A stretch of 19,230 bases of DNA from an uncultured Acetatifactor sp. (GTDB lineage: Bacteria; Bacillota; Clostridia; Lachnospirales; Lachnospiraceae). Below, piece after piece: positions 13,248-19,230 of this stretch (position 1 is the first letter of the stretch; every line of letters begins with the position of its first letter). The stretch spans positions 1 through 19,230 of the forward strand of contig CAJTMX010000048.1 in assembly GCA_910577235.1 (NCBI GenBank). Reading direction: 5' to 3'. Position numbers and translations under genes: made by a program. Below the pieces are notes generated by a model. That model did not search any database, was not told the DNA's origin, and saw only the letters and a list, made by a program, of their open reading frames with translations.

Positions 13248-16226
13248 ATGGGTACGATCAGAAAAAAAGTATTGACGGTATGCATGATAGTATTGCTGGC
13301 GCTATTAGGAACGACAGTGTCAGCAGAGAAACAGCAGGAATCTTCGTCCGGCGGGGATGCTGTCAGTGAGCAGATGATGCCGTTAGCCGCAGGCGATATT
13401 GCCAGTGGGACAGACGGAAACATTAACTGGGTAATTGACGCGGCTGGCAAATTGTCAGTCACAGGAACAGGAGATTTGTCTCAGAGACTCTCGGACACAA
13501 GCTTTGCATGGGGGCCTTACTGTGGGCAGATCACTTCTGCAGAAGTCAGCGTTACGGGAATGACGGATGCGTCCTTTTTGTTTTACGGCTGCGGAAATAT
13601 GGTGAGTGTGGATCTGAGCGGTTTTTCTACCGGCAATGTGACAGACATGAGTTCCATGTTCTATGGTTGTACAGGCTTGGTGAGCATAGATGTAAGCGGT
13701 TTTTCTACCGGCAATGTTACCAACATGGGTGGAATGTTTTTGGGCTGCACCAGCTTGACGAGCCTGGATGTAAGCGGCTTCGATACCAGTAACGTGACAA
13801 ATACGGCATCCATGTTTGCGGCTTGTAATGGCTTGACGGATTTGGATCTGAGCGGTCTTATCCTTGACAATGTAACAAACACAAATTCCATGCTGTCCGG
13901 ATGCCTCGGCTTGGAAACGCTCAAGACTCCTCAGTCAATGGGGGCCGTAACGGTGGATTTGCCGGAAACTTTTGTTAACGTAAGCGGAACAGAGATCCAG
14001 CAGCTGAGTCAAGAGTTTTGCAATGCTACACTGGCTAAAAAAGTGGTGGCGGGTGCGGGCGATATTGCCAGTGGGACGGATGGGACCATCAGCTGGGTAA
14101 TTGACGCGGCTGGCAAATTGACGGTGACGGGAACGGGAGACCGTTCAAGCTCTAATTCTGCCTGGTCACCTTACAGCAGCGAGATAAAGTCCGCAGAAAT
14201 CAGTGTGACAGGAATGACAGACGCATCTTACTTCTTTTCGGGATGCGAGAATATGACCAGTGTGGACCTGAGTGGATTTGCCACAGATAATCTGACGGAT
14301 ACCCATGGCATGTTTCAAGAGTGCAGCAGTTTGGCCAATCTGGATGTCAGTGGTTTTAACACGAGCAATGTTACAAATATGTCTTATATGTTTAGGGGTT
14401 GCAGCCGTCTGACAGATCTGGATGTCAGTGGCTTTGCTACAGCCAATGTGACTGACATGTCGGCAATGTTTCAAGAGTGCAGCAGTCTGTCCGGTTTAGA
14501 TGTCAGCAGTTTCGTCACAGGAAACGTGTCGTCTATGCACAGTATGTTTTATGGATGCAGCGCACTGACGAATTTGGATGTCAGCGGTTTCAATACGGCC
14601 AGTGTGACAAATATGTGGCAGATGTTTTGCGGGTGTACAGGCTTGAACGCTTTGGACCTCAGTTCTTTTGCAACCCATAATGTTACAGATATGCGAGATA
14701 TGTTTAGCGGTTGTGCCGGATTGCAAAGTCTGGACGTTGGAAACTTTAACACCTCCAATGTAACAAGGATGGAGACTATGTTTTCCGGCTGTAGCAGCTT
14801 GACAAGCCTTGATATCAGCAGCTTTGATACCTCCCAGGCGGCAGACATAGCCAGGCTGATCCGTTGGTGTGACAGTTTGACTGCGATACAATGCCCACCC
14901 AATCTGGATAAGGTGGTCTATCTGCCAATTGTATCTGGGACTGTATGGCAAAATCTTCCCGATGAGACGGAATTGACGGAAATGCCCCTGGGAGTGGCTT
15001 ACAGCGTTACCCTGACCCGCAGCAATACAACGGGCATGCCGGGAATCATCACCACTACGCCCGACCTGAATATGGAAGATGTGGTCAGGGTTAAATATGT
15101 ACCGTACTCCTACACGGTGGAAACAAACAATACGGACCCGGACAACACAGTCACTTTTTCAGTGGTGGAGGGAAGGCTGGCAGATGGGCTGCAGATGTAT
15201 CCGGCTACCGGAGAAATCTATGGCGTGCCCACGGAAACGGGTGAGTTTAAAATCACAGTGATGGCGGTGTACAGCAATCCCGCTTATCTCCCCTCATATG
15301 CGGAACTGATATTAACGGTTTTGGACAATACGGACAGTAACGTGAGTGTGTCCACGGATGCCGGCTATGATATCACTCAGCCGGTAACGGGTTTTAACGT
15401 GGAAAACCTTGGTGGAAACGGAGTACAGACATTGGTCTCTCAAGGTGAATATTCCCAGTTTCGGGATGTATACATAGACGGACGGAAACTGACGGAGGGA
15501 CAGGATTATACCTCCGAGGCAGGGAGTACCAGGATCACGATCATGAATCAGACCTTGGCGGAAGGCGGCACAGGAACCCATACGCTGGGTATTGAGTTCC
15601 GCACCGAGGGGGGCGTTTTGAAACGCGCGGCGCAGAACTATGTTATTGAAAGCAATGCCGGAGGCAATGCGGGTGATCATAACGATAGTAATAACAATAA
15701 TAATAACAATAATAATAACAATAATAACGCAAATGGTGGAACCAACAACAATAACAGCAATGGCAATAATACCGGAAACAGTGCCATTCCCGTTCCTGTT
15801 GTTCCCACAGAGATTCCCCAGCAGGATTACGTTATATATATTGTAGAGCGCAATGACAGCCTGTGGAAGATAGCTGTGAAATTCTACGGACAGGGTGATA
15901 GCTGGAGGACCATTTATAATGACAATAAGGCAGTGATCAAAAATCCCAGCAGGCTCTATGCGGGACAGCGGCTGATGATCCGGCTGCCGGGCGCGACATC
16001 GGCAGTTTGGGAAACGCCGGTTTCCAAGACCCCCGTAGCTGTAACCATTGAAAATACTTACATAGTACAGAAAGGGGACATGCTTTGGAGAATTGCGGAC
16101 AAAATCTACGGAGACGGAAAACTCTGGACAGTTATTTACGAGGCCAATAAGGACAGTATCAAAAGTCCGGAGTGCATTCGGGCGGGACAGGTACTTAATA
16201 TACCCAGGGCAGGTGACAATAGATGA
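13248..16226 (+). CDS. Secreted BspA-like LRR (DUF285) protein with two LysM domains (992 aa)
   Basis: A signal peptide (RKK, then VCMIVLLALLGTTVSA) directs export. Two homologous modules follow, each opening with GDIASGTDG...WVIDAAGKL (about 49 and 271) and leading into DUF285 leucine-rich repeats of 26 residues: about four to five in block 1 (107-225) and eight in block 2 (325-545). The repeat core reads like MFxGCxxLxxLDVSGFxTxNVTN. Next come an Ig-like region (about 620-692, with ATGEIYGVPTETGEF), a beta domain (about 695-802), an Asn-rich spacer, and two LysM domains (861-914 and 937-986; IVQKGDMLWRIADKIYG). LysM binds peptidoglycan, so this is probably a wall-held adhesin or binding protein; no sortase signal or membrane anchor is seen. 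GGAGGAG lies seven bases before ATG 13248. The stop overlaps the next start (ATGA). Confidence 0.93.
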   Translation: MGTIRKKVLTVCMIVLLALLGTTVSAEKQQESSSGGDAVSEQMMPLAAGDIASGTDGNINWVIDAAGKLSVTGTGDLSQRLSDTSFAWGPYCGQITSAEVSVTGMTDASFLFYGCGNMVSVDLSGFSTGNVTDMSSMFYGCTGLVSIDVSGFSTGNVTNMGGMFLGCTSLTSLDVSGFDTSNVTNTASMFAACNGLTDLDLSGLILDNVTNTNSMLSGCLGLETLKTPQSMGAVTVDLPETFVNVSGTEIQQLSQEFCNATLAKKVVAGAGDIASGTDGTISWVIDAAGKLTVTGTGDRSSSNSAWSPYSSEIKSAEISVTGMTDASYFFSGCENMTSVDLSGFATDNLTDTHGMFQECSSLANLDVSGFNTSNVTNMSYMFRGCSRLTDLDVSGFATANVTDMSAMFQECSSLSGLDVSSFVTGNVSSMHSMFYGCSALTNLDVSGFNTASVTNMWQMFCGCTGLNALDLSSFATHNVTDMRDMFSGCAGLQSLDVGNFNTSNVTRMETMFSGCSSLTSLDISSFDTSQAADIARLIRWCDSLTAIQCPPNLDKVVYLPIVSGTVWQNLPDETELTEMPLGVAYSVTLTRSNTTGMPGIITTTPDLNMEDVVRVKYVPYSYTVETNNTDPDNTVTFSVVEGRLADGLQMYPATGEIYGVPTETGEFKITVMAVYSNPAYLPSYAELILTVLDNTDSNVSVSTDAGYDITQPVTGFNVENLGGNGVQTLVSQGEYSQFRDVYIDGRKLTEGQDYTSEAGSTRITIMNQTLAEGGTGTHTLGIEFRTEGGVLKRAAQNYVIESNAGGNAGDHNDSNNNNNNNNNNNNNANGGTNNNNSNGNNTGNSAIPVPVVPTEIPQQDYVIYIVERNDSLWKIAVKFYGQGDSWRTIYNDNKAVIKNPSRLYAGQRLMIRLPGATSAVWETPVSKTPVAVTIENTYIVQKGDMLWRIADKIYGDGKLWTVIYEANKDSIKSPECIRAGQVLNIPRAGDNR
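15690..15728 (+). repeat. (AAY)13 trinucleotide microsatellite coding a poly-Asn spacer
   Basis: Thirteen consecutive Asn codons (AAT/AAC), followed by further interrupted Asn runs to about 15780, join the beta domains to the LysM domains. Slippage in steps of three would change spacer length without shifting the frame. Confidence 0.85.
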
Positions 16227-19162
16227 AATCAGATATACTTTCGTTAAAAAGTATTTATCAGTTTCTCACTATCAATGATTATCCTGTGTATTCTGCCGGG
16301 ATTATCAACAGGAAAAACCGTGTGGGGCTTACGCTGACTAAGTTCTGGCGGGAAAACATCCTGCTTGATTTTAGAAACCGTAAATGTGGAAAACAGATCT
16401 GGAGAAATGACGGCGGGCGCAACCGCTATACTTCGGATGTGTGTAACAGAAGCACGCGTATGGGTTTATATGGGGAGTACGCGGAAGAAATCCTTAATGC
16501 GGCTGATTCTGAGTCTGTGTTTCGACAGATACAGCAGTTTATGGATATGCTGTTGGCACGCGAGTACAGTTATGGGGTATTTTGTCAGAAATTACCCGGT
16601 TATCTTGATCTTATCGCAGAGTGGGACGGGTACTTTTCCCAGGAGGCCAAACTCTTTTTTGGCAGGGCCATGGAGCAGAGAGAGGAATTTGAGAGATACG
16701 GCGATAATGGATGCGCTTTTTTCTGCGGATGGTTTCTTACATTATTGACATTTCATGCCCTTGCCGGAAACGGAGAAGGGGAGAGCGCCATGTCCCGGCT
16801 CAGGCAGGACTCTTCACTGCATATTGAGAACCTTGGCAGGACATACATTATGGAGGAAAAAAACCAGGGAAAAGCCATATTTCTGACTGGCAGGAATACG
16901 GAGCTGTGCAGTTCGCCTCTTCCCTGGCAACATTTCTTTGGACGGGAAAAGGAGATGTTTGACCTGCGCAGGATGTTGCTCCACGGCGGCAAATATCTGG
17001 TAAGCGGCATGGGAGGTATCGGCAAGACAGAGCTGATTCGTCAGCTCTTAAAATATTGTGAGGAAGAAACGCTGGTTGATTATATCTGCGCGATTCAATA
17101 TGAGGGGAGCCTGTCCGCAAGCTTTGTCAAGGCGTTCCCGCAGATACGCGGCGCCAATATGGAGGATAATTTTTGCGAAGCCCTGGCATGCATTCGCATG
17201 CATGAAGAGGACAGAGTATTGGTTGCCATTGACAATATGGATCAAAACAGGAGTGAGGAGCTTGCCATATTGGAATCGCTTCCCGCTACAGTCTTTGTCA
17301 CCTCCCGTTGCCAGGAGTTTGATGGCTTTACGACATATTCCGTTCCACTGCCCGGCCGGAGCGCAGCCCGGCTGATCTTTCAGGATAATTATGAAAAAGC
17401 GATGGACGCGGAGGACGAAGGGATTCTGAAAGCCATTCTGGAACAGGATATCTGGCGGCATACATTGATGCTGCGTCTGTTGGGACGCGCCGCGGCGGAC
17501 AGAGGATGGACATTGCCGCAGCTGCGGGAGCGCCTGAACAGGGGAATCATGCCTGTCTCCATACAGAAACAGGATATGTATGGAGACCTGCAGCAGATGT
17601 ATCGCAGGATATATGCGGACTCTAAGCTGAAAAAGGACATGAAAGGTCTACTGCGGATATTTTCCGTGCTGCCCCATCAGAATTATACGCCAGAGTTTGC
17701 GGAGAATTATTTGCAGGGTTTTCTCACTCCCGGATCAGATGTGCGGGAGGCGCTGAAGCGGTTGTATGAGACAGGGTGGCTGGAAGAACATGAGAGCGGA
17801 TACTCGATGCACCCTTTTATTGCGGAATGTGTGCGCAGCGGGGGAGTAAAGGAGAGCGAGATTACTCCTTTTCTGGAAAGCCTGGCGGAAGCATGGGAAC
17901 GATCCGGCAGAGGTTTCAAGATAGAAAACGTTTCATCCATGGTGTTTGACTGGGAGAGCAGTTGGAAGAACTTTGATACGGGACTTATGGAGACCACGGT
18001 ATTAATTCCCAGTCTGTGCTTAAATCTGACAGGGAAATGCAGCACGCTGCTGTCGGAACTTGCACTGATGGCGTATGTAATCCGGTTTAACAATTTCGGA
18101 CCGTCAGGGGAAGAGCTGGAAAGGCTGGTGCTGGTGAAAGAGAAAAGCGGTCCGCTGGGTATAAAGGCAAGAGCTGTTCTGTGTATCCTGCTGTGTAACT
18201 ACAATTACAGTGAGTTGGACAAGCTGAAAGAGGAGTATCGGTTCTTGGAGGGTTGCCAGGAACTTAGGGCAGTGGAAAAGGCAATGCTGGCCAATCAGCT
18301 TGCCATGGCGTACTATAACGGCAAGAAGTTGGAAGAAACGGAGGAGATGCTGAGAGAACTAAAAAAATATGAGGGAGAAAAATTTGTATATGTATTGGTA
18401 TGTCATATGCAGGCTCTCATAGCGGTACAGCGGGGAGATGTTGTGGCACTCGGCGAGTGGCTCCTTAAAGGGTATGAAACCGGTAAGAAGGAAGGGTGGA
18501 GAGAGGGGCGGATCATGCAGGAGACATTGCTCCACCTTATAAGCTACTATATTGCCGTAAAGCAGTTTGAACAAGCCGAGCGCATTCTGGACGAGACGGA
18601 AAAATGTATACAGCAATCCGGCGGGATGCTTGCCCGCTATGAGTGCCTGCTTAGCAGAGGTTCACTGGCGGCGCACAGGGGAGATGAGGGATTTGGAGTA
18701 GAGCAGCTGGAGGAAGCCTGTAAACAGGCGCGGAACTTTTGGCTCAACGTATTGGACGGAGAATATGCAATATGTGTGGAGGAACTTGCCTTGGCCTATA
18801 ATAAGGCAGGCCGCAGGGAGGAGGCGCTCAAACGTTACACGGAGGCTCTGGATATTTTCAGACAGCAGCCGGGGCACGAATTTGACAGGCTCAGGATACT
18901 CAACAATATAGGCGTTATGTATCTGGAGTGGGAGAAACCCAGGGAGGCGCTCTCGTGTCTGGAGGAAGCGCTGCCTATTGCGGAGAAACTGGGCAGCTTG
19001 GGGCTTGCGGAAACTGAAAATAACCTGTCCAGGGCATGGAGACAACTGGGAGACAGGGAAAAAGAAAGGCAGTACTTAAAGAAAGCTGCGCCCGTTCTGG
19101 AGCAGTTCTACGGCAGTGAACATCCCAAGGTAACAGATGCGAAAAAAATACTTGCGGAATAA
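16223..19162 (+). CDS. STAND (NB-ARC-like) NTPase with C-terminal TPR-like repeats (979 aa, start uncertain)
   Basis: The nucleotide-binding module starts FFGREKEMFDLRRML. It has Walker A GMGGIGKT (262-269), Walker B VLVAIDN (332-338), a sensor-like FVTSR (358-362) and a GxP-type helix HTLMLRLLGRA. A winged-helix segment ends in an MHD-like SMHPFIAECVR (528-538). The C-terminal half (about 640-975) is helical repeats of TPR type, clearest in LALAYNKAGRREEALKRYTEALDI and LNNIGVMYLEWEKPREALSCLEEAL. STAND proteins are ATP-switched oligomerising sensors used in regulation, cell death and phage defence. The N-terminal part (80-235) is an unknown helical domain with hydrophobic CAFFCGWFLTLLTFHALAG. 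ATG 16223 overlaps the surface-protein stop by 4 bases. Residues 1-79 look unlike the rest, so M80 (16460) may be the true start. No nuclease, TIR or protease effector is recognisable. Confidence 0.85.
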   Translation: MKSDILSLKSIYQFLTINDYPVYSAGIINRKNRVGLTLTKFWRENILLDFRNRKCGKQIWRNDGGRNRYTSDVCNRSTRMGLYGEYAEEILNAADSESVFRQIQQFMDMLLAREYSYGVFCQKLPGYLDLIAEWDGYFSQEAKLFFGRAMEQREEFERYGDNGCAFFCGWFLTLLTFHALAGNGEGESAMSRLRQDSSLHIENLGRTYIMEEKNQGKAIFLTGRNTELCSSPLPWQHFFGREKEMFDLRRMLLHGGKYLVSGMGGIGKTELIRQLLKYCEEETLVDYICAIQYEGSLSASFVKAFPQIRGANMEDNFCEALACIRMHEEDRVLVAIDNMDQNRSEELAILESLPATVFVTSRCQEFDGFTTYSVPLPGRSAARLIFQDNYEKAMDAEDEGILKAILEQDIWRHTLMLRLLGRAAADRGWTLPQLRERLNRGIMPVSIQKQDMYGDLQQMYRRIYADSKLKKDMKGLLRIFSVLPHQNYTPEFAENYLQGFLTPGSDVREALKRLYETGWLEEHESGYSMHPFIAECVRSGGVKESEITPFLESLAEAWERSGRGFKIENVSSMVFDWESSWKNFDTGLMETTVLIPSLCLNLTGKCSTLLSELALMAYVIRFNNFGPSGEELERLVLVKEKSGPLGIKARAVLCILLCNYNYSELDKLKEEYRFLEGCQELRAVEKAMLANQLAMAYYNGKKLEETEEMLRELKKYEGEKFVYVLVCHMQALIAVQRGDVVALGEWLLKGYETGKKEGWREGRIMQETLLHLISYYIAVKQFEQAERILDETEKCIQQSGGMLARYECLLSRGSLAAHRGDEGFGVEQLEEACKQARNFWLNVLDGEYAICVEELALAYNKAGRREEALKRYTEALDIFRQQPGHEFDRLRILNNIGVMYLEWEKPREALSCLEEALPIAEKLGSLGLAETENNLSRAWRQLGDREKERQYLKKAAPVLEQFYGSEHPKVTDAKKILAE

Positions 19163-19175
19163 TGTGACATATTTC

Positions 19176-19230
19176 GGGTAGTGTCAAGTAATCTATGAAA
19201 AAACTGAACCGAAAAAATAGGCTCAACTGA
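19176..19230. mobile_element. Possible terminal inverted repeat of an insertion sequence (runs off the window)
   Basis: GGGTAGTGTCAAGTAATC followed by an A-rich stretch resembles the outer ends of IS256-like elements from Clostridia, which often begin with a GTAGTGTCA-type sequence. It starts 14 bases after the STAND gene stop. No transposase is in the window, so this rests on end similarity from memory only. Confidence 0.3.

Noticed and set aside
13610..14830. Regular 78-base repeats as a CRISPR-like array
   Set aside because: The repeats are degenerate, code in frame for 26-residue DUF285 leucine-rich repeats, and have no distinct spacers.
13661..14951. Minus-strand open frames opposite the LRR blocks
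   Set aside because: They mirror the repetitive coding pattern of the surface protein on the other strand.
16365..16748. 127-codon frame overlapping the start of the STAND gene
   Set aside because: After about 16460 the overlapping STAND frame is clearly the coding one; this frame is Cys/Trp/Arg-rich and unlike a protein. It is mentioned only in the start-site finding.

Overview
The window looks like a chromosomal segment of a Gram-positive anaerobe of the class Clostridia, most likely Lachnospiraceae. The evidence is strong AGGAGG-type ribosome binding sites, a very large fused 2-hydroxyacyl-CoA dehydratase activase, the long (about 289 aa) form of PurC, a BspA-like/LysM surface protein, and a large serine recombinase inserted in a comM-type gene. 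The taxonomic call is inference from protein style; there is no rRNA in the window.

Region 1 (1-2404) is the right-hand end of an integrated mobile element. It holds the C-terminal 276 codons of a large serine recombinase with its terminator. Next come two overlapping, visibly AT-richer cargo genes of unknown function: a 358-aa cytosolic-looking protein and a 69-aa zinc-ribbon protein with one hydrophobic segment. A strong hairpin terminator and a GC-rich direct repeat follow. At about 2400 the sequence changes abruptly into the 3' third of a ComM/YifB (Mg-chelatase-like) gene, so the element appears to have split comM and this is its right attachment junction.

Region 2 (2405-6050) is host chromosome: the comM remnant, dprA (DNA uptake and RecA loading), then a new promoter inside the end of dprA. 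That promoter drives a cysteine-rich YkgJ-like protein, a small lipoprotein and an atypical NAD(P)-binding epimerase-like protein, all tightly spaced.

Region 3 (6051-8458) has purC behind a consensus promoter and a roughly 220-nt structured leader, then a terminator, a probable gene relic and a stand-alone DeoR-family regulator. A long bidirectional hairpin separates this regulator from the convergent gene.

Region 4 (8459-12868, minus strand) is one giant gene for an acyl-CoA dehydratase activase: two ASKHA ATPase modules, a cysteine-rich linker, a DUF2229-like domain and an HgdB-like domain. It has its own consensus promoter with a perfect palindrome at the transcription start.

Region 5 (12869-19230) runs the other way. 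A secreted protein with DUF285 (BspA-type) leucine-rich repeats, an Asn-rich spacer and two LysM domains overlaps by four bases with a STAND-type (NB-ARC-like) ATPase carrying C-terminal TPR-like repeats. Translational coupling of a wall-bound LRR protein to an intracellular STAND switch is the most unusual arrangement here. The last 55 bases look like the terminal repeat of an insertion sequence.
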